Origin: Tunturiibacter empetritectus | Lineage (GTDB): Bacteria > Acidobacteriota > Terriglobia > Terriglobales > Acidobacteriaceae | Assembly: GCF_013410875.1 (NCBI RefSeq) | Contig: NZ_JACCCU010000001.1 | Location: 1,426,001 to 1,490,000 of the forward strand | Length of the DNA stretch: 64,000 nt | Direction: 5' to 3' | Shown here: piece by piece, positions 10,124 through 18,848 of the stretch | How positions within the stretch are numbered: the stretch's first letter is position 1 | Layout of the letters: each line of letters begins with the position of its first letter | Notes under the pieces: generated by a model | Told to the model about the DNA's origin: nothing | The model's input: the letters and a program-made list of their open reading frames with translations, nothing else | The model's database searches: none | Made by a program: the position numbers and the translations under genes

Positions 10124-10855
10124 ATGCCAACACAGACACTCTTCACTCAATTTTTGAATCAGCACTTCGGTGTGTTTACGACCTCGCTGCTGCAGACGCT
10201 GCATGTGCATCCGAAGTACCCGGCCTATCCGATTACGGATTCGTTTGCGATGGAGCTGCTTGTGTTTCTCGTGCTGATCGCGTACTTCATCCTGGTGCGG
10301 ATGACGCTGAGCGTTGAGAAGCCAGCCGCAGCGCAGCATCTGGCGGAGATGACCCATGAGTTTGTCTCGGAGCAGGGCGAGCAGATCATCGGCCACGGGT
10401 CGGAGCGTTTCACGAGCTACCTGACATCCCTGGGGCTGTTTATTTTGCTGGCCAACCTGATGGGCATCATTCCCGGGCTGAAGTCTCCTACGGCTTATGC
10501 CGTGGTGCCGCTAGGCTTCGCGCTGGTGACGTTCATCTACTACCACTATCACGGGATTCGCGAGAACGGCTGGGCTTACATTAAGCAGTTTCTGGGCCCG
10601 GTGTGGTGGTTGTACCCGCTGCTGCTGCCGATTGAGATCATCTCGCACCTCGCTCGCGTTCTCTCGCTGACGGTTCGTCTCTACGCGAATATGTTTGCGG
10701 GAGACCTGGTGACGATTGCATTCTTCTCGCTGGTTCCGGTTGGGATTCCGCTGATCTTCCTGGGGCTGCACCTTGGCGTGGCTGTGGTGCAGGCTTATGT
10801 GTTCTTTCTGCTGGCGGCGATTTATCTCTCGCTGGCAACAGCACACGATCATTAG
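10124..10855 (+). CDS. atpB: F0F1 ATP synthase subunit a
   Basis: This 243-residue polytopic protein forms the proton half-channels beside the c-ring. The essential arginine is visible in SLTVRLYANMFAGD (Arg185, equivalent to E. coli aArg210), and the earlier helix has the NLMGIIPGLKSPT signature; the last helix contains VVQAYVFFLLAAIYLSLA, with the conserved Gln facing the channel. The ATG at 10124 gives the MPTQTLFTQFLNQHF start; an in-frame ATG at 10070 overlapping the previous gene would add 18 residues and has no better ribosome-binding site. It is followed 129 bases later by atpE. Confidence 0.96.
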   Translation: MPTQTLFTQFLNQHFGVFTTSLLQTLHVHPKYPAYPITDSFAMELLVFLVLIAYFILVRMTLSVEKPAAAQHLAEMTHEFVSEQGEQIIGHGSERFTSYLTSLGLFILLANLMGIIPGLKSPTAYAVVPLGFALVTFIYYHYHGIRENGWAYIKQFLGPVWWLYPLLLPIEIISHLARVLSLTVRLYANMFAGDLVTIAFFSLVPVGIPLIFLGLHLGVAVVQAYVFFLLAAIYLSLATAHDH

Positions 10856-10984
10856 AGACTTCAAGTTTCGCTGCGTTGGGGCCTCCTCTCGCAGTGTGCA
10901 ACAACGCCGCATAGCGTGAGGGTGCCAGCACGGTGAGCATCAACCACCCACTGGCGGCGTATCCACGGAGGCAGGAGCAACACG

Positions 10985-11293
10985 ATGAAGAAGCTGCAAT
11001 ATCTGTTTATGTCGTTGGCCGCGCTGCTGTTTGCAACGCCGGCTTTTGCGCAGGGCGCTGCCGCTGCAAGCCCCGGAGCCCAGTGGGTTCCTCTGGCTGC
11101 TGGTCTGGGCATGGCGCTGGCTGCTGGGCTTTGCGGTCTGGGTCAGGGTAAGGCGACCGCTTCGGCAACCGAGGCGCTGGCACGTAACCCGGGCGCTCGT
11201 CCTGGAATCTTTATCTTCCTGATTCTTGGTCTGGCGTTTATTGAGTCGCTCGCGCTGTTCACGTTTGTCATCATCTTTCTCAAGGTCCAGTAA
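10985..11293 (+). CDS. atpE: F0F1 ATP synthase subunit c, with signal-peptide-like N-terminus
   Basis: This 102-residue protein is the rotor c subunit. The two helices are joined by the polar loop ARNPGARP (residues 66-73), and the ion-carrying carboxylate is Glu87 in AFIESLALF. Gln54 in GLGQG and Ser88 next to Glu87 occupy positions that are Na+ ligands in sodium-type c subunits, but the following Thr/Tyr positions are Leu and Phe, so ion specificity is open. The N-terminal 22 residues (basic start, hydrophobic core, ATPAFA cleavage-like site) form a typical signal peptide, which makes the protein longer than the usual 75-90 residues. A strong terminator follows; no b, delta or F1 genes are adjacent. 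Confidence 0.96.
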   Translation: MKKLQYLFMSLAALLFATPAFAQGAAAASPGAQWVPLAAGLGMALAAGLCGLGQGKATASATEALARNPGARPGIFIFLILGLAFIESLALFTFVIIFLKVQ

Positions 11294-11311
11294 GCTTTGG
11301 GAAGTGTGGGA

Positions 11312-11347
11312 AAAGAAAGCCTCCGCTATATGCGGGGGCTTTCTTTT
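11312..11347 (+). terminator. Strong Rho-independent terminator after atpE
   Basis: AAAGAAAGCCTCCGC pairs with GCGGGGGCTTTCTTT over 15 bases with one G-U pair around a TATAT-type loop, ending in TTCTTTT. It closes the F0 gene cluster. Confidence 0.92.
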
Positions 11348-11362
11348 GGTTAGAAGATAGAT

Positions 11363-11609
11363 GTCCTGCCGGACGGGCCCGCTGCGCGCGGGGCGGTCAC
11401 TTCGTGACTTGTGTACCTTGTTTTGGGTGATGCGATAAGTGTGGTCCTCCCGTTGGTCGGAAGAAATTCATGCCGACCAGCGGGAGGAACTAGATTTATG
11501 TGTTTGCAAAACCGGTATACACGCCACGAGGTGGCCGCTGAATCGGGGTCCCCATAAACAGGCCTTCGTTTGTGGGGTGACTGAGCGCAGGAGGCCCGTC
11601 CGGCAGGAC
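11363..11609. repeat. Intergenic palindromic element bounded by a 17-bp perfect inverted repeat
   Basis: The 3' ends of atpE and nuoN face each other across 320 bases. After the atpE terminator, GTCCTGCCGGACGGGCC (11363-11379) recurs as a perfect inverted copy at 11593-11609. Between them lie a short hairpin GTCAC-TTC-GTGAC (11396-11408) and a longer one whose arms TCCTCCCGTTGGTCGG and CCGACCAGCGGGAGGA flank a 12-base loop (about 11443-11486). No convincing gene lies inside. It looks like a REP/BIME-type element or a small mobile palindrome; no transposase is present. Confidence 0.7.
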
Positions 11610-11613
11610 GCAG

Positions 11614-13134
11614 TTACTTCTCGTCGAACTGCAGCTGGAGGTGGCAGCTATCGGGAGAGGCGGCACACTCCTGTCGGCCCTGTTCGATGAGAGTCGAGTG
11701 GCTGGCGTACTCCGCAAAGGAGACCGCACCGCTGGGGAGAATGCCGAGAGCGCCCGTCGCCACAGCAGCAAGACCAATCCCAATCGCCGCAGGAACACTG
11801 ATGCGGCGAAGCTGGTTGAGGCGGGTACTTTCGCTGCCGGGGCGCGTGTAGATCGCAGCCAGTAGACGCAGGTAGTAGAAGCAGGCGACGCCACTGTTGA
11901 GCAGGCCGATGACCGCCAGCCACACATTGCCGCCGTGAATCGCCGCCGAGAAGACGTAGAACTTGCCGAAGAAGCCGCCGGTGAAGGGGATTCCGATGAG
12001 CGAAAGCAGGAAGAAGCTGAGCAGAGCGGCGAGGTAGGGACGCTTCTGGCCGAGGCCGGTAAAGTCGTCGATGCTGCGAGCGCACTCGTCGTAGCCGGAG
12101 ATCTGCGTGACGACCGCGAAGGCACCGACGTTCATCGCGGCGTAGGTCGCTGTGTAAAAGCAGGCTGCGGCGATACCGTCGTAGGGAAAAGCAGTAAAGG
12201 CGACGAGGAGGTAGCCGGCGTGGGCGATGCTGGAGTAAGCGAGCATGCGCTTGACGTCGCGCTGCATCAGGGCGCCCAAGTTGCCGATGGTCATCGACAG
12301 GGCGGCGAGAATCCACATCAGGATGGCCCAGCGATGTTGATAGGTGGGGAAGCCGGTGAAGGTGATGCGCAGCAGGACGGCGAAGGCAGCGGCTTTGGGA
12401 GCGGTCGACATGAGGCCAACGACCGGCGCTGGTGCGCCCTGATAGACATCAGGGGTCCAGACATGGAAGGGCGCGGCGGAGACTTTAAAGCCGAGACCGA
12501 TAACGATGAGCGCGAGGGCGGTAAAGGCGAGGGCAGGAGTTGTAGTGGTCTCGAGGCCGTGGGCGATAGCGTAGATGTTGGTCGAGCCCGTGGCTCCGAA
12601 CGCGAGGGCTACGCCGTAGAGGAAGAAGGCCGTGGCGAAGGAGCCGAGCAGGAAGTACTTGATGGAAGACTCGGTGCCCGTGGCTTGGCCCTTGCGGAAG
12701 CCGCACATGATGTAGGTGGAGATGGAGGAGATCTCCAGGCCAACGAAGATCATGAGGAGTTCGACCGAGCAGGTCATCAGCATCATGCCGACTGCGCCGA
12801 AGAGCGTGAGGGCAAAGTACTCGCCCGCGTGGCTGGCATTGCCTTCGAAGAAATCGAGTGAGCCTAGCAGGGTGACCAGGACAACGGAGCCGATGACGAA
12901 GTGGAAGAGCACAGAAAAGGCGTCGACCTGAATGGTACCGGAGAAGGCGTGGACGGTGCCGAACTGAATCTGATACCAGCTTGCTGCGAGAGCGGCGACG
13001 GTGCCCGCGATTGCCAGCCAGCCGAGAGGCTTGCGGCTGGAGCCTGGCTTCAGGCATGGCTCCGCGAGCATGACAACGACACCGACGAGGGTGAGGATGA
13101 GCTCGGGAAGGAGGGCCAGGACGTTAGGGGACAT
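11614..13134 (-). CDS. nuoN: NADH-quinone oxidoreductase subunit N
   Basis: This 506-residue antiporter-like subunit of the complex I membrane arm carries one of the proton channels. It has about 14 hydrophobic helices and the family core [16 protein letters not shown] (conserved Glu in helix 5), the broken-helix region with [20 protein letters not shown], and [20 protein letters not shown]. Length is normal. Its start codon overlaps the nuoM stop by one base (TAATG), so translation is coupled. It is the last gene of the operon; no T-tailed terminator follows, but the inverted-repeat region at 11363-11609 lies directly downstream and may fold at the transcript's 3' end. Confidence 0.97.
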   Translation of the reverse strand: MSPNVLALLPELILTLVGVVVMLAEPCLKPGSSRKPLGWLAIAGTVAALAASWYQIQFGTVHAFSGTIQVDAFSVLFHFVIGSVVLVTLLGSLDFFEGNASHAGEYFALTLFGAVGMMLMTCSVELLMIFVGLEISSISTYIMCGFRKGQATGTESSIKYFLLGSFATAFFLYGVALAFGATGSTNIYAIAHGLETTTTPALAFTALALIVIGLGFKVSAAPFHVWTPDVYQGAPAPVVGLMSTAPKAAAFAVLLRITFTGFPTYQHRWAILMWILAALSMTIGNLGALMQRDVKRMLAYSSIAHAGYLLVAFTAFPYDGIAAACFYTATYAAMNVGAFAVVTQISGYDECARSIDDFTGLGQKRPYLAALLSFFLLSLIGIPFTGGFFGKFYVFSAAIHGGNVWLAVIGLLNSGVACFYYLRLLAAIYTRPGSESTRLNQLRRISVPAAIGIGLAAVATGALGILPSGAVSFAEYASHSTLIEQGRQECAASPDSCHLQLQFDEK

Positions 13135-14705
13135 TACTTCGTGGCCTCCTGGGCGGCGGATGTCGGTGTCTGTGGGACGATGTTGCTGACGGAGGCTGCG
13201 GGCTCGACTGGCTGCGGTTCCTGCGCGAGGTAGGTTCCTGCGGTGTCGATGGCGCGCAGCCAGTAGGGGGACGCAATGCCCATGAACAACATCACGGCGA
13301 TAAGAGGCCAGAGTGCGAGGTGCTCGCGGGCGGTGACGTCAGGGACTGGCACGTCGGCTGTGTTCTCGTTCAGGTCGCCGTAGAAGACGCGCTGAATCAT
13401 CCAGAGCATGTAGGAGGCGGTGAGGATGACGCCGGTGGTGGCGAGCACCGTCCAGCGCGTGTGATGGGAGACGGCGGACTGTATGCCGCCGGTGAGGACG
13501 AGGAACTCGCCTACGAAGCCGTTAAGCATCGGCAAGCCGATCACCGATAGGGTTGTGATGACGAAGAGGGTCACCATCCAGGGGAGCTTGGCGGCGAGAC
13601 CGCCGTAGTCGCGCATGTCGTAGGTGCCGTAGCGCTCGTAGAGGATGCCGAGGAGGATGAAGAAGGCGCCGGCGCCGATGCCCTCGTTGAGGGTGGCGTA
13701 GATGCCTCCGTCGATGCCCGCGATGGTGAAGGTGAAGATGCCGAGGACGACGACGCTGACGTGTCCGAGTGCGCCATATGCGGCCAGTTGCTTGAGATCT
13801 TTTTGAACGAGAGCGATGAGTGACCCGTAGACGATGCCGATGGCTCCGAGGGCGATCATGAGGGGGGCGATCTGGCGGGACTGCTCGGGGAAGATGCTGA
13901 AGGAGAAGCGCAGGATGGAGTAGAGGCCGAGTTTGCCAACCAACACCATCACGGCGGCGGTGGGGGCTTCGGCGATTGCGTCTGAGAGCCAGCCGTGGAG
14001 CGGAAAGACCGGCACTTTGACTGCGAAGGCTACGAGGAAGGCGAGCGAGGCCAGCCAGAGCGCCGCGTTATTGCTGGAGATATTGTGGGCGGCAGCAAGC
14101 TGGGCGAGCTCGGGGAGCTGGAAGGTGCCGGTGCGGGCGTAGACCCAGAGCATGCCGACCAGCAGAATCGCCGAGGGTATGAAGGTGTAAAGGAAGTATT
14201 TGATGGCGGCGCGGCGGCGGTTGGCGCTGCGACCGAAGGTGGCGATGAGCAATGTCATGGGAACCAGCGAAAGCTCCCAGAAGGCGTAGTAGAGGAAGAG
14301 GTCGAGCGAGACGAAGATGCCGATCATCGCGACCTGTTGCAGAAGGAAGAGGGTGTAGAAGAGCTTCTTGCGGTCACCGATGGTGTTCCAGGAGACGAGG
14401 ACGCCGAGGGGGGCGAGAAAGCCAGTGAGAACGACGAGCCACATGGACAGGCCGTCGACACCGAGGTGATAGCGGATGGCGGGCGAGGTGATCCACTCGT
14501 GGTTCTGTTCGAACTGGAAGCTGCCTGCGACGGCGGAGTAGTCGTAGTGTGCGGGCAGATGCAGGGTGCAGATAAAGGTGATGAGGGTGACGGCGAGCGC
14601 ACCCCATTGCATTAGCCTGCCCTTATCGGGCAGTAAAGCCAGCAGGACCGCGCCCGCGAGCGGGACGAAGATGAGTACGGTCAGGATGGTGTGGTCGATA
14701 TTCAT
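13134..14705 (-). CDS. nuoM: NADH-quinone oxidoreductase subunit M
   Basis: This 523-residue antiporter-like subunit has the conserved helix-5 glutamate in [16 protein letters not shown], the lysine/Pro-Trp core [15 protein letters not shown] and the [19 protein letters not shown] segment, where AYGALGHVS replaces the more usual AYSSISHMG-type sequence. The ATG at 14705 ([13 protein letters not shown]) follows AAAGGAAACG on its strand and is preferred over the in-frame ATG at 14726. The C-terminal 40 residues are a Pro/Ala-rich hydrophilic tail ([26 protein letters not shown]). It lies between nuoL and nuoN and overlaps nuoN by one base. Confidence 0.97.
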   Translation of the reverse strand: MNIDHTILTVLIFVPLAGAVLLALLPDKGRLMQWGALAVTLITFICTLHLPAHYDYSAVAGSFQFEQNHEWITSPAIRYHLGVDGLSMWLVVLTGFLAPLGVLVSWNTIGDRKKLFYTLFLLQQVAMIGIFVSLDLFLYYAFWELSLVPMTLLIATFGRSANRRRAAIKYFLYTFIPSAILLVGMLWVYARTGTFQLPELAQLAAAHNISSNNAALWLASLAFLVAFAVKVPVFPLHGWLSDAIAEAPTAAVMVLVGKLGLYSILRFSFSIFPEQSRQIAPLMIALGAIGIVYGSLIALVQKDLKQLAAYGALGHVSVVVLGIFTFTIAGIDGGIYATLNEGIGAGAFFILLGILYERYGTYDMRDYGGLAAKLPWMVTLFVITTLSVIGLPMLNGFVGEFLVLTGGIQSAVSHHTRWTVLATTGVILTASYMLWMIQRVFYGDLNENTADVPVPDVTAREHLALWPLIAVMLFMGIASPYWLRAIDTAGTYLAQEPQPVEPAASVSNIVPQTPTSAAQEATK

Positions 14706-14754
14706 CGTTTCCTTTGGGTGGTGCAAGAGCAGGGTACTGGTAGAACGAGCTTGC

Positions 14755-16803
14755 TTAGTGCATCCAGATGGAGCGGCCGAAGATCATGACGAGTAGAACG
14801 GCGGCGGCCCCGAGTGCGAGCCAGCCGGCGTACGAGCGGATGTTTCCAGATTGAACGCGGCGGACGAGAGAGCTGAAGCCTCGCGTAGTTGCGCCAGCGG
14901 CGGCGCCCGAGCCGTTGACGATGCCGCCATCGATGATGCCGCCGAGGAAGAGACGGCTGAACATAAGCAGCGGAGAGACGATGAGGGCGCCATAGATCTC
15001 GTCGATGTAGAACTTGTGGTCGACGAGGTTGTAGAGGGCTGGCATCTTTGCTGCGAGGGCTGCGGCTGTGCCGGGCTTCTTGTAGTAGAAGAGGTAGGCG
15101 ATGCCGAGGCCTGCGAGTGCGACGAGGACGGAGACTACGGCGAGGCCCAGCTCGGAACCGTGGCTGGTGGATGCTGCTTCGACGGCGGCACCTGTGCTGA
15201 AGACGGGATCCAGGAAGTGTTCGATCTCGTTATGGCCGCCCATAGCTGCGGGAACGCCTACCCACCCGCCAATAATCGACAGCAGCGCGAGGATAGCGAG
15301 CGGAACGGTCATGATCGCGGGGGACTCGTGGACGCCGTGCGTATGGTTGTCTTCTGGGTCGACGACCATAACGGCGTGGCTGCCGGAGTGAGTGTGGACG
15401 GCTGCTCCGTGATCGTGGAGATCCGTACGCTCCTCAAGGTGTTCAGGACCAAAGAAGGTCTTGAACCAGAGGCGGAACATATAGAAGGAGGTCATTCCCG
15501 CTGTGATGAGGCCGACTAGCCATAGCAGTTTGCCTAGAGGATTGTTCGAGACGAAGGCCTGGTAGAGGATCTCGTCCTTGGAGAAGAAACCGGCCAGTGG
15601 CGGGATGCCGGAGATGGCGAAGACGCCCATCGTCATCGTCCAGAAGGTGACCGGGATGCGCTTGCGGAGACCGCCCATCTTGCGCATGTCCTGCTCGCCG
15701 GAGAGCGCGTGGATGACCGAGCCGGCAGAGAGGAAGAGCAGCGCCTTGAAGAAGGCGTGGGTGAGCAGATGGAAGATGCCTGCCGTGTAGGCTCCGACTC
15801 CGCAGGCCAGGAACATATAGCCGAGCTGAGAGACGGTGGAGTAGGCGAGGACGCGTTTGATATCGTGCTGTACCATGCCGATGCAGGCGGCAAAGATGGC
15901 CGTAGCCGCGCCGATGATAGCAACGACGCCGAGCGCGTAGGGGCTGCGGTCGAAGAGCACATGGCAGCGCGCGACCATGTAGATGCCGGCGGTGACCATC
16001 GTCGCCGCATGGATGAGCGCGGAGACGGGGGTGGGACCTTCCATCGCGTCGGGGAGCCAGACGTACAGCGGGATCTGCGCGGATTTGCCCGCCGCACCGA
16101 GGACAAGCAGAAGGGCGATCGCGGTGAGAATGCCGCCGTTCCAGCCGGGGTTGACGCTGATCGCCTGAAAGATGTGCGAGAAGTCGAGGGAGCCGAACTC
16201 GCGAACGAGGAGGAACATCGCGAGGAGGAAGCCGAAGTCGCCGATGCGGTTGACGATGAATGCTTTTTTCCCGGCGTTGGCGGCGGAGTCCTTGGTGAAG
16301 TAGAAGCCGATGAGTAGGTAGGAGGCGAGACCTACTCCCTCCCAACCGACGAAGAGCAGGAGGAAGCTCTCAGCGAGGACGAGGACGAGCATGAAGAACA
16401 TGAAGAGGTTCAGGTAGGCGAAGAAACGCCAGTATCCCTCTTCATGCGCCATATAGCCGACCGAATAAACGTGAATGAGGAAGCCGACGCCGGTGACGAC
16501 GCCGAGCATGATGAGGGTGAGGTGATCGACGGTAAGGGCGAAGTCGATCTGGAGGCCGGTGATTGCGATCCACGGCTGGCTGACGACGCGGAGGACTTCG
16601 GGCGCACCTTCGGCCTTCATGACGATCCAGAGCCACGCAACGATCGCGGCTGGAATAGCAGTGCAGAGCAGAGCGACGGCGGAGATCAGAGGACGGGGAA
16701 ACTTGCGGCCCACTGTGCCGTTGATCAGAAAGCCGGCAAAGGGGACGAGCGGGATCAGCCAGAGGTAGTCGGAGATCATGGAGGCAGAGGGCATAGAGGT
16801 CAC
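14755..16803 (-). CDS. nuoL: NADH-quinone oxidoreductase subunit L
   Basis: This 682-residue subunit is the distal antiporter of complex I, with about 16 helices and the long amphipathic lateral helix near the C-terminus. Diagnostic segments include GWEGVGLASYLLIGFYF (helix-5 Glu), KSAQIPLYVWLPDAMEGPTPVSALIHAATMV-type core, and MVQHDIKRVLAYSTVSQLGYM. A His-rich insert (DLHDHGAAVHTHSGSHAV... HTHGVHES) lies in the loop before the last helices and is longer than in E. coli. The start overlaps nuoK by four bases. Start choice (MTSMPSASMISDYL) could shift by eight codons to the inner ATG. Confidence 0.97.
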   Translation of the reverse strand: MTSMPSASMISDYLWLIPLVPFAGFLINGTVGRKFPRPLISAVALLCTAIPAAIVAWLWIVMKAEGAPEVLRVVSQPWIAITGLQIDFALTVDHLTLIMLGVVTGVGFLIHVYSVGYMAHEEGYWRFFAYLNLFMFFMLVLVLAESFLLLFVGWEGVGLASYLLIGFYFTKDSAANAGKKAFIVNRIGDFGFLLAMFLLVREFGSLDFSHIFQAISVNPGWNGGILTAIALLLVLGAAGKSAQIPLYVWLPDAMEGPTPVSALIHAATMVTAGIYMVARCHVLFDRSPYALGVVAIIGAATAIFAACIGMVQHDIKRVLAYSTVSQLGYMFLACGVGAYTAGIFHLLTHAFFKALLFLSAGSVIHALSGEQDMRKMGGLRKRIPVTFWTMTMGVFAISGIPPLAGFFSKDEILYQAFVSNNPLGKLLWLVGLITAGMTSFYMFRLWFKTFFGPEHLEERTDLHDHGAAVHTHSGSHAVMVVDPEDNHTHGVHESPAIMTVPLAILALLSIIGGWVGVPAAMGGHNEIEHFLDPVFSTGAAVEAASTSHGSELGLAVVSVLVALAGLGIAYLFYYKKPGTAAALAAKMPALYNLVDHKFYIDEIYGALIVSPLLMFSRLFLGGIIDGGIVNGSGAAAGATTRGFSSLVRRVQSGNIRSYAGWLALGAAAVLLVMIFGRSIWMH

Positions 16804-17111
16804 GATTTCATCAGGTCGATCTGGTCGACGTTCAGCGTTTCACGCGTGCGGAAGATGGCGATGATGATGGCAAGGCCGACGGCGGCCTCGGCTGCGGCGA
16901 CCACCATCACGAAGAAGACGAAGATTTGGCCGGAGACCTGGTGCCACATATGCGCGAAGGCGACGAAGGTGAGGTTGACGGCGTTGAGCATGAGCTCAAT
17001 CGACATGAAGATGGTGATGAGGTTGCGTTTGATGAGGAAGGCCGCGACGCCGGTGGAGAACAGTACAGCAGCGAGGATGAGGTAGGCGGCGATGGGCACT
17101 TGTGGAAGCAT
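16800..17111 (-). CDS. nuoK: NADH-quinone oxidoreductase subunit K
   Basis: This 103-residue three-helix subunit carries two membrane glutamates in the proton path: one in FMSIELMLNAVNLTFVAF and one in VVAAAEAAVGLAIIIAIF. Its length and sequence are typical. It starts immediately after nuoJ (no gap) and overlaps nuoL by four bases, as expected for the tightly packed distal half of the operon. Confidence 0.97.
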   Translation of the reverse strand: MLPQVPIAAYLILAAVLFSTGVAAFLIKRNLITIFMSIELMLNAVNLTFVAFAHMWHQVSGQIFVFFVMVVAAAEAAVGLAIIIAIFRTRETLNVDQIDLMKS

Positions 17112-17618
17112 CTATTGCTCCTTTCGCGCGAGCACAACGGCTCCGAGGATGGCTACCAGGATGAGGATCGAGGTGACTTCGAAGGGCAGAAGCAGCTTGG
17201 TGAAGAGGATGGTGCTGATCTCGGAGATGTTGCTGGTGACGTGGTTGAGATAGCCGCCGATGTTGGTGTAGCCGAGAGCCTTGCGCTCTGAAAGGAAGAC
17301 GAAGCTGAGCAGACAGAAGATGGCAGCGGCACCGGGGAAGCCGACGAGGTACGCGGCTCGGCTGCCAGTGGTTCGCTCCTCTTCGCCTGCGTTCAGGAGC
17401 ATGATGACGAAGACGAAGAAGACCATGATGGCGCCCGAGTAGACGATGACCTGGGAGGCGGCGAGGAACTCGGCCCCCAGCGACCAGTAGAGGACCGCCA
17501 GCGACATCATGACGACGACCAGCGAGAGTGCGCTGTTGATGGGATGGCGCTGCAGGAGGAGGTTAAGCGCCCCTGCTACGGCCAGCCCACCAAAGATGAG
17601 AAAGAGTGCCAGTTGCAT
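17112..17618 (-). CDS. nuoJ: NADH-quinone oxidoreductase subunit J
   Basis: This 168-residue five-helix subunit sits next to the quinone channel. Typical segments are NPINSAL-type (HPINSALSLVVVMMSLAVLY), the helix-3 pi-bulge region VIVYSGAIMVFFVFVIMLLN and the last helix EVTSILILVAILGAVVLARK. It is preceded by a 118-base gap after nuoH, exactly where nuoI would be expected in the canonical gene order; this gap has no coding sequence for an iron-sulfur protein. Confidence 0.96.
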   Translation of the reverse strand: MQLALFLIFGGLAVAGALNLLLQRHPINSALSLVVVMMSLAVLYWSLGAEFLAASQVIVYSGAIMVFFVFVIMLLNAGEEERTTGSRAAYLVGFPGAAAIFCLLSFVFLSERKALGYTNIGGYLNHVTSNISEISTILFTKLLLPFEVTSILILVAILGAVVLARKEQ

Positions 17619-17736
17619 GATGTTTCCGTCAGGTCCTTTGTGAATCGCTTGAGACGCTTAAAACAGGGCAGAGGCCGATTTTGAAGAACTGGGCTATCTG
17701 CTGATTGTAAAACACCTTGTTGCTTATTCCGTGGAG

Positions 17737-18798
17737 CTAACTCCGTAAGGCAATGACTAAACTTGTGACGATGATGTTGGCCATGGCAAGCGGCAGGAGA
17801 AACTTCCAGCCGAAGCTCATGAGCTGGTCGTAACGGAAGCGCGGCAGCGTGCCACGTACCCAGATAAAGAGCAGAAGGAAGCCTAGAACCTTGCCTACGA
17901 ACCAGAGGATTGGGAAGATGGCGGAGAGGATGGGGCCGCCAAAGTCCGCTGGGAGCAGATGGCCGAGAGGGCTGGAGGCTCCGCCAAAGAAGAGCAAGCT
18001 AGCGACGCAGCTTACGGTGATCATGTTCGCGTACTCGGCCATGAAGAACATGGCGAACTTCATGGAGCTGTACTCGGTGTGATAGCCGGCGACGAGCTCG
18101 GACTCGGCTTCGGGAAGGTCGAAGGGCGCGCGATTGGTCTCAGCATAGGCGGCCATGATGTAGATGAAGAAGCCAACGAACTGGAAGCCGCCAAAGACGT
18201 TCCAGCTAAGCAGGCCGTGTGCGCCCTGGCTGTTGACGATATCGCGCAGACTGAGCGACTGCGCACGGAGAACGACGCCGACAAGAGACAGACCGAGAGC
18301 CAACTCGTAGCTGATCATCTGCGAGGTCGCACGAAGGCTGCCGAGGAGGGAGAACTTATTGTTCGAGGACCACCCCGAGAGTGCGATCCCGTAGACCCCG
18401 ATGGAGGTGATGCCCAGGATGACGAGCAGCCCGATGTTGAGGTCGGCGATGTTGAACATCTCGACGCCCTTAACCGTTTGCATACCGCCGAAGGGGACAA
18501 CCGCGATGGAGATCAGTGCACAGGTCAGCGCGATGATCGGCGCGGCGATGAAGAGGGGCCGTTCTGCCGCGATAGGCAGGAGGTCCTCTTTGAGGAAGAG
18601 CTTGATGCCATCAGCCATCGGCTGCATCAGGCCGAAGGGTCCGACGCGGGAGGGTCCCCAGCGATTCTGGATGCGGCCCAGGAACTTTCTCTCCAGCAGA
18701 ACGGTATAAGCGACCGCCATCAGCGTGAGGACGGTGACCACCGCAACCTTGAGGATGCTGAGCAGCAGAAATGTCTGAAATGGGCTGAGGTGGCTCAC
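17737..18798 (-). CDS. nuoH: NADH-quinone oxidoreductase subunit H
   Basis: This 353-residue subunit forms much of the quinone-binding site at the membrane-arm interface. Family motifs are clear: ERKFLGRIQNRWGPSRVGPFGLMQPMADGIKLFLKED split over the first cytoplasmic loop, NRAPFDLPEAESELVAGYHTEYSSM with its acidic cluster, and RGTLPRFRYDQLMSFGWKFLLP near the C-terminus. Length is slightly above the E. coli protein. It lies 50 bases downstream of nuoG; nuoI does not follow it. Confidence 0.97.
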   Translation of the reverse strand: MSHLSPFQTFLLLSILKVAVVTVLTLMAVAYTVLLERKFLGRIQNRWGPSRVGPFGLMQPMADGIKLFLKEDLLPIAAERPLFIAAPIIALTCALISIAVVPFGGMQTVKGVEMFNIADLNIGLLVILGITSIGVYGIALSGWSSNNKFSLLGSLRATSQMISYELALGLSLVGVVLRAQSLSLRDIVNSQGAHGLLSWNVFGGFQFVGFFIYIMAAYAETNRAPFDLPEAESELVAGYHTEYSSMKFAMFFMAEYANMITVSCVASLLFFGGASSPLGHLLPADFGGPILSAIFPILWFVGKVLGFLLLFIWVRGTLPRFRYDQLMSFGWKFLLPLAMANIIVTSLVIALRS

Positions 18799-18848
18799 GG
18801 CGGTGGGTTGGGCTCCTGTGGTTGTTTCGAGTCTGCGGTTGAGTCTAC

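Noticed and set aside
11496-12125. 209-residue minus-strand frame at the end of nuoN
   Set aside because: Ser/Arg-rich shadow in another frame of nuoN, running on into the palindromic intergenic region.
17619-17736. Possible nuoI remnant between nuoH and nuoJ
   Set aside because: Only 118 bases, no CxxCxxCxxxCP pattern in any frame.
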